A stretch of 64,000 nucleotides of DNA from Adineta steineri (lineage: Eukaryota > Rotifera > Eurotatoria > Adinetida > Adinetidae): NCBI GenBank assembly GCA_905250115.1, contig CAJNOI010000019.1, positions 792,042-856,041 of the forward strand. The letters are read 5' to 3'. The notes beneath the pieces are model-generated. The model made no database searches. It saw nothing but the letters and a program-made list of their open reading frames with translations, and had not been told where the DNA came from. Numbering within the stretch: the first letter of the stretch is position 1; every line of letters starts with the position of its first letter. A program made the position numbers and the translations under genes. This document shows positions 1 to 14,954 of this stretch, piece by piece.

Positions 1-284
1 GACTGGCTAGCAGTGGAAGAAGTAACACAGTCAGTGCGATATGTAATAACAACGACATTGGAAGAACCTATCAGAATACGCGTAAGCATTATCATGCGTT
101 CGCAGGAAGAGAAAGAACAGAAGCACGAATAAAAAGTGAGAAAATATATATATATATATCTAGAGAGAAAGAGAGAGAGAGAAACATACAGAAAGAGCAA
201 ACGAGCGAAGAGACGAGAGAGAGAGAAAAAAAAGGAGAAGAGAGTACGAAAGAAGACGATACTCCCACATCCAAATAGAAGAAA

Positions 285-1475
285 ATGATGATGAGTAGTA
301 ATACTACAGGCAACATTACTGAAGACGAAACAATGAATGGTAAGTTGCATTCAATTATTTAAATTAAAAATTTTCTTATTTTTTTTTCTTCTTAAATAGA
401 ATCAGATAATCGTAAAAGTTTTCTTATATCAAGTCTTTTGTCTGCAGCATCATCTGCTGAATCAATACTTGAAACTGAAGAAGATGATGATGATGATGAA
501 GACGATGGTATTGATGAGAATGATGTCGACGACGATGATGATCATGAAATGGTTAAAGAAATGGAACATGAAGAAAATAATAATAATAATAAAAAAATGC
601 AAATTGATTCAACACAAATCCCACATCGAGCTTTTCCAAAAACATCTCCAACATCAATGATATTTCCACGTTTAATGTCTTCAAATGATTTTTCATATCT
701 TTATTATCTTAGTTATCATTATTTTGCCATGCAAATGTCAAAAAATGGTCAAATATCATCATCACCATCATCACCATTACCTTTATCAAATCCATCATTA
801 ATTAATACAAGTATAGATTCAATGAAAAAACCTTTAAAATCATCTTATCCATTAACACCAACATCTTCATCATGTTCATCATCACCATCATCACCAAATC
901 TTACTACCATTACTACGACAACAACAACAACAACAACTCTAAATTCAAATACAAATAATTCACGTTATCAATGTGATGGTTGCTCAAAATCTTATTCAAC
1001 ATTTGGTGGTCTTTCGAAGCATAAGCAATTTCATTGTGTGGCACAAATTAAAAAACAATTTCAATGTAAATTTTGTGAAAAAACATATAATTCATTAGGT
1101 GCACTTAAAATGCATATACGTACACATACATTACCATGTAAATGTAAAATTTGTGGTAAAGCATTTTCACGTCCATGGCTTTTACAAGGACATGTACGTA
1201 CACATACAGGAGAAAAACCATTTCAATGTGAAATATGTTGTCGTGCATTTGCTGATCGGTCGAATTTACGTGCACATATGCAGACACATTCGGATATTAA
1301 AAAATACCGGTGTACAAATTGTTCAAAAACATTTTCACGTATGTCATTACTTAATAAACATACGGAAAATTGTTTACAACAACAACATCAACATGCAACA
1401 ACAGCATCTATTCATTCTTCAACTGATGATTGTACCAGTACATCAATGATTGTGCCTACTGCATTTTCAATTTGA
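285..1475 (+). CDS. snai: Snail-family C2H2 zinc-finger transcription factor
   Basis: Two exons, 285..339 and 400..1475, joined by a 60-nt GT-AG intron in phase 1, give 376 residues. The start is the first of three ATGs; the exon 2 frame continues upstream of the intron only through this exon. Five fingers occupy about residues 208-344. Finger 1 ends HC rather than HH, fingers 2-4 are classic C2H2 with Snail signatures ([38 protein letters not shown]), and finger 5 ends in Cys. The family binds E-box DNA (CAGGTG) as a repressor of epithelial and mesodermal genes. Residues 45-80 are a long Asp/Glu tract, followed by Ser/Thr/Pro-rich sequence. There is no N-terminal SNAG box; instead [10 protein letters not shown] at about residues 24-33 fits a Groucho-binding eh1 motif, and PLPLS near residue 145 weakly resembles a CtBP site. 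Family assignment is firm; Snail versus Scratch subtype is not. Confidence 0.93.
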
Positions 1476-4400
1476 CATGTTTTTCAAGTATTTGGCAAGT
1501 ATTTTGTCTTGTTGTTGTGTTCCCTATTCTCTCATCTCTGTTGTATTTTCAATTGTTGTGTATTTATTTGACTAACTGACCTTCACATACATTTTTTTGT
1601 CACACAATTTTTTTTCTTTTCACATTAAAAAAAAAGGTACATTAAAATATGAACATATTTTCTTTCGTTTGTTTGATATATATATATATATTTATGACAA
1701 ATTAGTAGTAAAAAAACGTTCATAGTATGATTTTCTATCCGTTCATTATTTTGCCTTTTCTTCACCTATTTCTTTTTTTTTTTGGAGTCCGATGCTGCAC
1801 TTGAATGATCGATCTAGCAGGAAATGAACACTTGGGTCGTGCGGCGCGAACTCAATACCTGTACTGTTTAGTGCTCTCACTTTCTATCGTATATTTCAGT
1901 GTGAAGTACTTTCGTTTGTATCACCGTCGGGACGACAATGGATCGTGCTCGACGGACATACAAAAAAAAGGAACTTCCGTCTCGGTGAGCTTCCCGCCGT
2001 CCGTCAATTCTTTATCTTCTTTTTCTTCTTATTCTTCTTCTTTTTATTTCGATCAATGGTTAGAGCCTTCGTGTGACAAGTTGTAATTGTTGTGAGTTTG
2101 TGTAAGGCTTAAGATTTACCGCCATGATCATAGCCGGCGACGATTGTTGTTCTGTCTTCTATTTACTTGTGTTAAGAGATAAAGTCACTTGACCAATATA
2201 CATACATACATGTAAATCTATGTATGTACGTCATTATCGATTTTTCATTATGAAATATATCGTTTTTTAAGAACAAACGACTTATGTGATCATAAATCAC
2301 TTCTTCCTTTCTATCTCTCTATCTCAATCGATTCATATATATTCTGGTAGAAAGCAAACAACCGTTAAATTGAACATAAGCATAGTTCCGCTTTAATGAG
2401 TGTTAATGATGAGAAAACAGACTTCTCGATTTTTGCCGCTTCCGCAGGTTGGAAGAAAATAAGAAGACGAGTGCATGTCTGTTTGTGATAGCCAGATTCG
2501 ATCGATTTAGATTGACGTTTATTCTGTCTTATAAAGAGAAAGGGTGGAGAAAGATAACCTGTTTGACTATAAGTGTGTGTGATATGGCTATATACTCTTT
2601 ATTGATAGATTATGCATTTTGCATCTTTGATTATGGTGATAATGACTAACGGAATGACGAAGAAATGGTAGTAAAAAGAAAGATGAGTAGCCACATTATC
2701 CACTATATACGTAAAGAGCGGCATGCCTAAAAGGAAATAAATAGATCTCATCATTTTCTTCTATCATCGCTGTTTCGTCGTTGTCAGTGCCCATAATTGT
2801 TTATACTTATCAACACTCCAGAGACGAACAAGTATCGATTTATTTTGCCCTTTTGCCACTGTCAATTGGCAGCTTTTGCTTTTTTCCAACCTGCTCGCTT
2901 TTCTTTCTCTCCATCTTTTTCTACAAGTAAAACTTGCTTAGTAGTTTTATTATTATCATCATCATGATCATCAGTTGGTTCGTGTAATAGGTTCATATGA
3001 GGGCGTCTGCTGATGTTATTGCAACTGATCACACGGCGAGAACGCGTGCGAATGCTGTTTATCATACATACATTCAAACATATATATACATACATACATA
3101 TAGTTAGAGAAAAGAAACAGACAAGAGAAAGAGAAAGAGACAGAGAGTAAGAAATGTTCGTTGATTGACGACTCGTGTGTGTCGAGCACGTACAATAACC
3201 GATGACGACGAGTCAAAAAATTAACTTGTACATATCACATCCTATCGACGTGCCTTTCTGTCTTTATACACAACCTGTAGGAGAATGATGATGACGATGA
3301 TGATGATGATGAGCATCTGTAGCTGAAGAGAAAATGAATGGTTAGTAGTATAATACTACGTGAGAAATTTTTGAGTGATATACCAGACTCTATCTATTCT
3401 TATAAATTGTCTTTCATCTTATTTGCAACGAATCGTTAAATGGCAATAGTTTTTTTTTTATTACAGTTCATAATAAGTTCTTTTTTTTCTATTTACATAA
3501 AATTCCCAGCGGAACGACAACTTCCTCTTTTTTCTGTTTCATATTTATTTGATGTTAACCAATCATATGTTCAGGATGAATGATAATTTTTTCGATTTCG
3601 TTTTTTCAAATTATTTTAATGATCAGTTAACCGAAATAAATGCTTTGATGATGTACTTATTGTTCAATCAGTAATTTCTTTTGAGTTATACCAGTGATGA
3701 TAGATTATTGCCAGAATTAAGAATATATGGTTATATGCCTGAAATAGAATGAGAATGAATAGATCTATTTAACACGTGGTAGTAGCTACACTAGATATGT
3801 TTGAGAGAGCAAGCGTATGTATTTATGTATAAGAGCGCGGGCGCGCGCGCCTTTTCTAATTATCATTTGACATATAGCACAATCGTCGAGTAACAGCAAA
3901 ATAGGACATTGGACTTGATGATGACAAGCATCATCACTTTCACTTTCACCGAATGGCCTGTTATTACAGTTTCAGTGGTATATAAGTTAGTGTAAACATT
4001 TTGTCTTTCAACACTTGTCGTCGCCGTATTAGCCTGGCTTTCATATGCTCGTATTGATGATAATAAAAAGAGCACAAGAGAAAAATCAATTTTGAGTAGC
4101 TAACATTTACATATATTTATACGTATGAATAGAAAGGGCATCATACGTAATCATTATCAAAATTATAGAGAAAATAAATAAAATTTTCAAGAGAATATTC
4201 AGATTATTTTTATTTTTTCTTATATGATGATTAATAAATATTTTCAATTATCAAAAATCTTTACAATATGTTAATTTAATAAGCATATTTCACGGATATT
4301 TTGTTTGATATTTTGTTTCCTTTTATAATTTATATACATGGACAAAAAAAAATAAATGATAATATAGCCTTTTGTTTTGCTCTTCCTATTTAGTTCTTCT

Positions 4401-7400
4401 AATATATATCTATATATGCATATTCTATCAATTCTAAAAGGTCTGTCTATCAAGCAGAAAGGTGCATATCGGCGTGAAAAATGACTTTCTAATGGCACTC
4501 GTACCACACCAGCTTAGCATCAGCAATAACTAAGCAGGCGTCGATTTGCCATGCACACACACACATAATAATTCGTACACAATTTCCTTGACGTCGTCCA
4601 CCGCTCGGTCTCAATAAATCATTTTTTGTTACACTTAGAGAAAGACGCGTAACCCATATGGACAAAAAAACAAAGTAAAAAGAAGAAAAAAAAGAATTCT
4701 TCCAAATGTATATTTGATGCTTTAAATCTGCAGACAAATGAGCAGTATCTTTCAACAGGTGGCTCTTTTCCAAACAAATATATATATATATATACAGAAT
4801 GGTTACCTAAGCAAAGCTATACACACGTCTAAATGACGGGATAAAAAGTGAACGCTCGTCATCTGAAATGTAAACACATCAATTCATCATTCATCCATCA
4901 ACATCATGCTTTTTCTCTTGACTACTGCTTGTGCTGTCCTTCATTCTAATTGAAAAAAATATTACTAGATAATCAAAGACTTGAAGATAAAAACATTTCG
5001 ATTTTTCTCTTATGATTAATAGATGAAGGCATTTTCTCATCATCACATTACTATCTTTCGATTCACTACTTTCCACTAGGGAAGACTTACTAATTATATA
5101 TATATATCTATCTATCTATATCTACATACATATATATATGAAAAACACTAATCAGAGAACATGGTCTTGTTATCACCTTCTATTAATCTTTCAAGTCAAT
5201 GCACCGCACACATCTATGTATATATGCATGAATAATTTTGCCTTATAAAATAATGCAGGCGACAGAAAGCAGAAGCACCAGCAATGTTGATGATGATTTT
5301 TATTGATAAGTAGAAGAGAAAAGGACGAAGTAAGAAGAAAAAAAAAGACAAGCATAGATTCGAACAACAGGCATAGTATGGTTGTTATCTAATGAATATA
5401 TGTATGGATATAGAATGTCGGCTAATTATTTTTTAAGATTTTCACATACTAAACGAAGACAAATAGATAGATCAAAGCATACGAATGAGCTATTTCTTTC
5501 TGTTCATCATCATCATCGTCATCATCAAAATAACACTGGCACAAGATGAGATAAAATCTCGTTTAGAAAGAAAAATTCATTTGAGCTCGTCTTTGTTTTA
5601 TGTTGATACAAATCGGTAGCGGCGGAATGTTGCTCATCGGATTGTTTAATTTTTTGTGCCGACGCGTGTCTGTTCATATGTCTTATCAGATCATACATTG
5701 CTGACGAACTTCTCAAGACACTAGAGATTTCGTAAAATTTCTATTTGATCTATATACGACTGTGTAAATATGAGAACATGAACAAATTATTATTGGATAG
5801 AAAATACATATAATTAATTTGGTGAAGAATTCAGCAGTTTATTATTAAGTAAAGCATCGATTTCAAAAATATTCCTTAGAGACAAATTTAATTGAGCTAT
5901 TTTTATGGACTTATAATTTCAAAACTAAAAACAATCAATTTTAATTTACATAGAAATGAAAAAGAAATATCCGATATAATGAATTGTTAAAATCAAAATC
6001 ATATTTTTATGGAAAAATCTGTCCATTCATGCTAATAATATCCTAGAAAATTTGAATAAACAGTTTAACAATCTGTCATATTAATAATTAGATACTCAAA
6101 GCAAATATTATAAAGTTCAAGTTACAAAATATAATGCTAATAAACCATTAAAGCTTACTAAAGAGTTGTTAGTCTCAAAAAATGAATAACTATCTCTTTG
6201 AAAACAATAATTTGATTTAAAATTTATTATCTGAATTAATAACTTATGTATTCTATTTTTCTGTTATGATATTCAGATTCTGAAATGAAACCATAATATA
6301 GTGTATCTATCTTTTTGTTGAGAACTGATTAGTGTACATCATCTTCAGCTTTTGCTAACTGCTATCTTGTTTGATGAATCAACTAATTTCAACAACTTAT
6401 CATTTCTTATCCAGTATTATGTATACTTTCAGTTTCTTTAATTACCATTGTTAATGCATGTCTCATATTTCGACTAATATAGCGTAAATGACGTCATTAT
6501 ATAGCGTAGCGTCAATAACGTAAATTAACCAGACAACTCAATAGTACTACAATTTTATATATGTCTATACTATTTTGGTTTTTGCTGACATTTAATGGAC
6601 TTTTACAATGTTTACACCTTCATAAGATTCCATATATTTAGAAGTAGACTATTTATTTTTTGCTCTTACACATAATACCTATTCCATAACCATTGATGTC
6701 ATTGACTTTTAAGACATTAGAAAAGGACTATTATACCATTAAGTTACTGAATATTCGATACAACAATATAAGTTTTACATTTGTCAACCAGTAAATATGA
6801 ATTATTACTCTATACTTCAATATTTTAGAATTCTATGTTGTGAGAAAACAATATTGTATTCTTAATTTCAATATTTCAATGTTTCTGTTTTATAATCTTA
6901 ATAAAAAACGTCCTGTCAAATCAAATCAGTCTATAACTGAATCTCTCATTTTTAATGAAATGAGTTTTTAGACTTACGAAAAGTCACGTATAGATGATTG
7001 AAGATATCTGAAAAAAATATTTTGCTTACACAACTATTGAACTAAACAACATTGTCTAAATTTGTTGGATAGTATTGATACTCAGTGTGTCGAATTTCAC
7101 TTAATTTTTTGATTCATTGGAATACAATATCAACTTCTCATTACTTTAAAAACATGTTTCTAAGAAATTAACCATTCAGTAATATATAGACATATCGTAA
7201 AATAAATCCGTATTTTTTATGTATTATGCAATGATGATATAAGATATTAGTTCTTATATCTTGTATTTTTAAATTGTTGTTTTTCAATAAAAAATTTTAT
7301 GAATGCAGGTGTAGTATGAAATGAATATCCATACTCATACCCACCCTCACACTTTTAATATTTTCTAATTATAGAATAAGAAATATTCAAAAAAACAGTA

Positions 7401-7808
7401 TTTTTTTCTACTACTTGAAAAGAATTAAAATAACCTGGATGATGTTAATGAGGACAAAATCTTTGTCTCTTCAATTAAAAAACAAAATTAACTTTTCTTT
7501 TAATGGATTTTTATTGACGATAAATAAAAGCTTACTTTGGACTTGTTACTTTTGCATGAGATATTATTGTTCGCCCTTCGTTGAATACGCTAGAGGTCAT
7601 TTAATAGAAAGTACAATTATCTTTTTCTCAAAATAATTTATTGAAATCATACATTAGCAAAAGATTAAAATCAAAATGGAAATTTCGAGAACAACAAAAG
7701 GACTATTTATCAACTACTTTATTTTTATTTTTTTGCATTAGAAGCACTCTTTATAACTCACTATACATCAAGGTTTATCTATCATAATTGTTTTCATTCT
7801 CTCGAGAT
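1476..7808. other. 6.3-kb gene-poor region downstream of the Snail gene
   Basis: No convincing coding sequence is visible. The 3' UTR of the Snail gene probably occupies the first few hundred bases. The stretch 1800-3350 and the stretch 3780-4620 are less AT-rich than their surroundings and contain CpG, short (CA), (TA) and (GA) runs and a pure CG tract at 3835-3851. From about 5750 to 7400 the sequence is plain AT-rich DNA. Long gene-poor flanks are usual around developmental transcription factors, so cis-regulatory elements are plausible, but none can be named from sequence alone. Open frames at 1805 (93 codons), 2449 and 7415 have no homology that I recognise and no coding texture. Confidence 0.6.
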
Positions 7809-8766
7809 ATGGTTGATCAATCGACATTATGGTTATCAAAAGCGAAATTTTGGATTCTACTTATCTTATCCATTCCATCTTCTATTCTAGCAATTTTAAT
7901 TATGATTCATTTTTTTCATAAACGACATAATATTTCAATGAATCAGCATTTTATTGTAATATTAATTGTAACTAGTTTTCTGCATACGATTGGAGATCTC
8001 TCGTTTATTATGGATTATTATCAACACGGTAGAGTTAGTTTTGCATCAAATCTTTTTTGTACATTTTGGAATTGGTGGGAATATTCATCGAATATTGTTC
8101 TATTATATCCTATGGCTTGGACTTCAATTGAACGACATTTTATTATTTTTCATCATAAACTTATGTCAACAAGACGAAAACGATTTTTCTTTCATTTATT
8201 ACCGTTATTCATAACTTCTGTGTATCCTTTAATATTCTATCTTGGCGCTATAGTATTAAATCCATGTAAAAAACAATGGGACTACGATGAGGTGAATTAA
8301 TTTTTTTTCACTTAATCTAAGTTGATGTTTATTTTGATATTTCTATAAGGTGTTTTGTCTATTACCATGCTATGTAACTGATCAACCTTCTGTAGCAACT
8401 TTTAATTTTATCGGTAATATTATATTTCCAACATTTGTTATAACTACAGCAAATGTATATTTAATACTTCGAGTACTACGACAAAAACGAAGTCACCATG
8501 TAAAATGGCGTCGACAACGTAAATTAACTAAACAATTAGTATCTATTGCAATTCTATATATCATATTTTGGTTTCCAATGGCAATTAATGGTCTTATTAT
8601 GACTTTCATGTCTTCATCAGTTTTATTATATATACAAGTAAATTATTTCTTCTTTCTTCTTAATATGATACCAATTATATTACCGTTTATTTCAATGAAC
8701 TATTTAACTGGCTTTATGAATGCAATAAACCATAGACAAAATAGAACTATTGTACCAGCACTGTAA
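7809..8766 (+). CDS. Divergent rhodopsin-like seven-transmembrane receptor
   Basis: Exons 7809..8291 and 8350..8766, with a 58-nt phase-0 intron, give 299 residues. The start is the first ATG in frame. Hydrophobic segments at about residues 13-35, 47-69, 82-106, 128-151, 175-200, 220-243 and 250-275 fit a 7TM topology with a very short extracellular N terminus, and Cys84 at the start of TM3 can pair with a Cys in loop 2 (residues 153-168). The TM3 end reads ERH (108-110) where class A receptors have DRY, and TM7 lacks a clean NPxxY, having SMNYLTGF instead. This is typical of lineage-expanded orphan chemosensory or peptide receptors in rotifers; ligand unknown. Poly(A) signals follow the stop. 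Membrane receptor call is good; subfamily cannot be stated. Confidence 0.8.
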
Positions 8767-8842
8767 TATATAGATCTATGAAAAAATTAAATTTTGCTAA
8801 GCTTGGATTGAGATATAATTATGGCTATACTCGACGAGAGTG

Positions 8843-8878
8843 AATAAATCGATCATATGTATTGTCAAGATTAATAAA
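8843..8878 (+). terminator. Poly(A) signals after the 7TM receptor gene
   Basis: Two AATAAA hexamers at 8843-8848 and 8873-8878, about 80 and 110 nt after the receptor stop codon. The WDR82 gene converges from the other side (stop at 9396), so about 600 nt of AT-rich 3' flank separates the two genes. Confidence 0.5.
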
Positions 8879-9395
8879 TAAAAGCAAAGAGCTAGCTTGC
8901 AGTCGAATACCTTTCTATAACCAATAGTTTTTCATAACACAAACTCTTAATCTTAACAGATTTTATTTTAATAAAGTCTACAAGTAAAACAATCATTGAA
9001 CACATTTATAAGCGAAACTAACTTTATATCTTTAACCGTTCACATAATTATCATCTTAGTCGATTCTTTATTTTTTTTTTTAAGAAAATTTGTTTTATCT
9101 CGATTTATCATCTTGTTTTTTTTTTGTTAACGAAGAAAAACTGAATCATTCAAACCAACAAAAAGAATTCTTGTATATCTAATTTAAAGTTCATAGCATT
9201 ATAAAATATGCAGTGAAAAAAAAAGTGTTTGAAATACATAATCAAGCAAATCAAACATGCCAAATGGAAGTAATAGAAGAAAGAAAGAAAGATTTTGTAA
9301 CAACAAAAGTATGAAAATGGAAAAAGAAGAGAATATGTTATGAGATAAATTACGACCAAAAATTTATATATATATATATATAAGTTCGATAAATA

Positions 9396-11011
9396 CTATG
9401 ATGATAAATCATCCGGTGGTTGGGAATCAATCATTGGTAACCAGAATAACTAAAAATAGATAATAGTAGAACGAGATTTTTGTTTTTCCGAAGAAAAAAA
9501 CAAACCATATTATTATGAGCTGTTGCAAACATAAGAAAAGCAGGATTGAATTGAATACATTGTATAGCACCACTATGTTCTGTCTAAATAAAATCAAAAA
9601 TAGATATTTATGTTGATAAAAAATATTTTATATATAATATACTTGTTTTTCAATAACTTTTTCGCCACTTTCCGCTTTATAAATTAAAATTTGATTATCA
9701 CCTGATCCTAATAAAACAAAAAACAATGATGAAAATTTAGTTTTATTTCCAAGAAATACTAACCACATAAAATATAACTTGAATCAGGACTAAAACAACA
9801 TTGTAAAGGTTCTTGTCTATCATTAACAATATCCTAAAATATAATTAATTAATTAATTAATTTTGAAGATAATATGAAGAAATTTACAGTAAATTTATGT
9901 ATTGGTAAGCCTTGAAAAGCTTCAATAAGATGTAAATTAGTACCATTCGTTGCAATTGAAATCATTTTTCCATCTGGACTAAATTTTAAATGTGCCCATT
10001 GTTCATTTGATGAATTTGTATTTGTCGTTTGTTTATCATTATTCTCATTCATTTCCAATGGTCGAAATGTTGTAAATGGTCCCTAAACGAAAAAAAGAAA
10101 CATAACTTTAATATTATTATCTTAATCTTAATTTGTACTACCTGACGGTAAGTTTGCATACTTTATCAAAATGACGGATATCGTAGAGTTTGATTAGAGA
10201 CGATTGAATACCAACGGCAAATACCACACCTTAATATTATAAGAAAAGAGATTAATAAAGGTATTCTATAAATTATTCGATTACCTTCAGGATCAAAATT
10301 AGCGACTGGACGACTATTTGGTCCTGTAGTTGTTTGCGCATTAAGAAGGCCCTTAATAAAAGTTTTAAAATAGAAAATTAAATACGCAATTAAAGTTTAT
10401 TTTACTTGAGCTGTTGGAATACGAACATCCCAAAGACGCAATGTATTGTCGACTGATGATGTAAGAAATGTTTCTTCTGTTGGGCATATACTCAAACTTA
10501 TGACACTACAAATAAAATGAAGAAATATATTAACTAGGCATAATCTTTTTTATTTACCGTTTTGTATGTCCTGAATAATAGCGTATATATTTATTTCCTT
10601 CTAATTGTAATAATCGAACAGCATCTATAATAGAAAACATATTTCATAAGAAATATCATCTATTCTGTTAAAAATATACAAACCATCGACTTTAGTAGAA
10701 CCATGTAAAACTTGTTCAGTACCATGAATAAAATGTATAAGATCAACACCATATTTCTTACTGAATAGTGTTCGTTTTGTTCTAAAAATCCAATGAAAAT
10801 ATTATTTAATCTATTGAGAAAAACAAAAGATTACGTACTCTCCTTCTTTGCAATCATAAATAACAATAGAATCATCATCACTCGATGATATAAGTGTTTC
10901 ACCATCAAGTGAAAAATTCATTGCATTAATACGATCTTTATTAACTGTAAAGGATTTAGCTACATTAAATTGTTTCATTGTGTCTTGAGTAAATTTTATT
11001 TCTGATGCCAT
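9396..11011 (-). CDS. WDR82: WDR82 (Swd2), WD-repeat scaffold protein
   Basis: Eleven exons on the minus strand: 10839..11011, 10684..10781, 10558..10624, 10406..10505, 10285..10351, 10162..10229, 9888..10082, 9764..9833, 9643..9707, 9506..9583 and 9396..9449. All ten introns are GT-AG and the frame closes exactly to 344 residues. The beginning (NGETVISSSDDDS-like ISSSDDDSIVIYDCKEG), the TKRTLFSKKYGVDL segment and the FWLP end match WDR82 throughout. The family is a seven-bladed beta-propeller that links SET1/COMPASS H3K4 methyltransferase and the PNUTS-PP1 phosphatase to the RNA polymerase II tail in the nucleus. Human WDR82 has 313 residues; the extra length comes partly from an Asn/Thr-rich insert (MNENNDKQTTNTNSSNEQ) in exon 7 and partly from a short Asp/Ser tail after the FWLP motif. 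The other blades look normal, so function is probably retained. Confidence 0.95.
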
Positions 11012-11514
11012 CTAAAACTTAAATTGCGTAGAATATATTATAAATTAATTAATATTTTATTTTAAAATAATAAAAAATTTAATAAACATCACAAAAAAAT
11101 AAATAACAAATCATTTAACTCTTGTCAGTCATATAATTTATTGCTTACTGAATGTAATAAAATATTTATAATCTATGAAGATAACTAGATTTTGAATATT
11201 GCCATCTAGAATAAAATATTACATTACTCCTGAATACAATTCTTACATGTATATATATGTGTACACAAATTCAAATATAAAAAGCAAATCACAATGAAAA
11301 TACAAGTCATAATTCTAATCTTTATAGTTATCAAAAAACAATCTTTCTAATTTTATTTAAAATAATCAACAAATTCAAATAAAATAACTCATGTTGCGCT
11401 CATGTTAAACATGCTGTATACTTTATTTTATATTACCACCGGTCTAGTAAAAAACAAATCACAAAGCATGATTACATCATTGCAAATAAAAAACAAACGA
11501 TCAAATATAAAAAC
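11012..11514. other. Intergenic spacer between WDR82 and DHRS1 genes
   Basis: About 500 nt of AT-rich DNA holding the 5' flank of the WDR82 gene and the 3' flank of the DHRS1 gene, which are transcribed in the same direction. I see no gene, repeat or structured motif in it. Confidence 0.6.
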
Positions 11515-12903
11515 TTAAAATTTATTGCTAGCTTGATGCCATAACCAATGAGGTAATTTTAAAAAGTTAGGCATCCATCCCGATAACCAACTTAAAGCAG
11601 ATACTTGTCGAAAAAGAAAACTGAATGAACGTATATTAACAGCAGGTGTACCTAAATAAACAATCAAAAAAGATAAAATAGATATATATTCAGCAATACA
11701 TACCATCTGTGTCAACGATGCCATAAGTCTCACCATAATCAGCTGTAAGAACTATTTTTCCTGTATATTGCATTATTGATGGATCTATGAGAAAACTTAA
11801 TCTATAGTTTTTTTTAATTAATGATTAAAGACAAACTTTGTGCTAGATGAGCAATAATGCGACCAGCAAATTCTGCTGTTTCTGGTTTACCATATTTTTC
11901 AAGAGTTTTTTTAAACTATTAAGTAGAAATAAAAGATTCTCTTTTATATTGAAGAAAATCGAAATTTATATATATACTCCTGCACCATTGTCGGACGCTT
12001 GAATAGTATCTGTTAAAACAGCACCTGGCCAAAGTGAAAGTGAAGCAACATTGTACTTCTTTAATTCTGTAGCTGTATCAGCTGCCATACGATCACACTA
12101 AATATTTACAATAGTTACAACATTATAACATAAAGAAAAATTAACTAACAGCAGCTTTTCCAACTCCATATGCTACATTAAATAAATAACGCATACCACC
12201 TGGTGATGAAATAATCACAATTAAACCCTGTTTTCGAGGTACCATTAATCGTGCAGCGTAAACCGAACAATAGTAATGATTACTATTAATAAATACTTAA
12301 GATTTTATATTCATAATATTAATCTTACCGTAAGCCAACATTATTAATGTCATCAAATAATGACGGTTCAACTTCCCAAAATGCTTTACCCGATGCAGCT
12401 AAAAGAGGCTATAGAAAGAATAAATATAAATATAAAATTATATTTTAATTGTATATCTATTTCATACTTCAACTCCTTTATATGCATTATTAACTAAAAT
12501 ATCTAATCGACCATCTTGTTCTTTAGCAATTCGTTCAAATAATGCTTCAACTTCTTCACTTTTCTCATGATCGACTTGTACTGGAACACATTCGCCACCA
12601 CGACTTCGAATCTAAAATTAGAACATCTTTAGTCATTATAATACTAATGAACTTCTATCTTAACAGAAATTCTACATACTTACAGCTTCTGCTGTTTCTT
12701 CTAAACTACCACCTTTACCATTGGAAGATTTCATTGTACGACCTTGATATATACACGTAGTTTATAAATCGAATAAATAGATCTCTACCTGTAACATAGA
12801 CGAGAGCTCCGGCAGCTCCTAATTCAATGGCAATTCCTTTGCCAATGCCTCGTGTTCCACCTGTGACAAGTGCTATTCGACCAGCTAAAGATTTCGCTGC
12901 CAT
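11515..12903 (-). CDS. DHRS1: DHRS1-like short-chain dehydrogenase/reductase
   Basis: Nine exons: 12789..12903, 12684..12742, 12468..12611, 12329..12408, 12150..12282, 11978..12097, 11837..11915, 11704..11784 and 11515..11651; all introns GT-AG, total 315 residues (human DHRS1 has 313). A Rossmann fold opens with the cofactor motif TGGTRGIGKGIA near residues 14-25. NNAYKG follows the LDILVN strand, the catalytic Ser lies in IISSPGG, and the active-site YxxxK is YGVGKAA in exon 5. The C-terminal tail (LSWLSGWMPNFLKLPHWL) resembles the DHRS1 tail, an amphipathic membrane-associated extension. The family reduces steroids and carbonyl compounds with NADP(H), mostly at the ER. It lies 206 nt from the PHAF1 gene on the same strand. 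Nothing looks broken. Confidence 0.95.
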
Positions 12904-13109
12904 CTGAAATAAAATACTTGATTTTTTTTTGTCTCTCTAATAAACATATTTACATCTGAATATACAGACAAAAGAACGCAAGAAAATAGATATATATTTA
13001 TATAAAGATAGGACGCTTGGTTGATAAACAGAAGTATCATCATATATATACACCTGACACACGATGATAAAGCAAAAAAGAAAAGAGACGGGAGGACAAA
13101 ATACAAAGT

Positions 13110-14954
<1,845 letters not shown>

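Noticed and set aside
469-1449. Met-rich and His/Val-rich frames within the Snail exon
   Set aside because: Shadows of the GAT repeats and of the zinc fingers.
1805-2086. 93-codon open frame after the Snail gene
   Set aside because: Ser/Phe-rich from simple TTC runs, no domain, no splice partner, next to likely regulatory DNA.
7415-7636. 73-codon open frame upstream of the 7TM receptor
   Set aside because: No recognisable domain, no connection in frame to the receptor, and base composition like the surrounding intergenic DNA.
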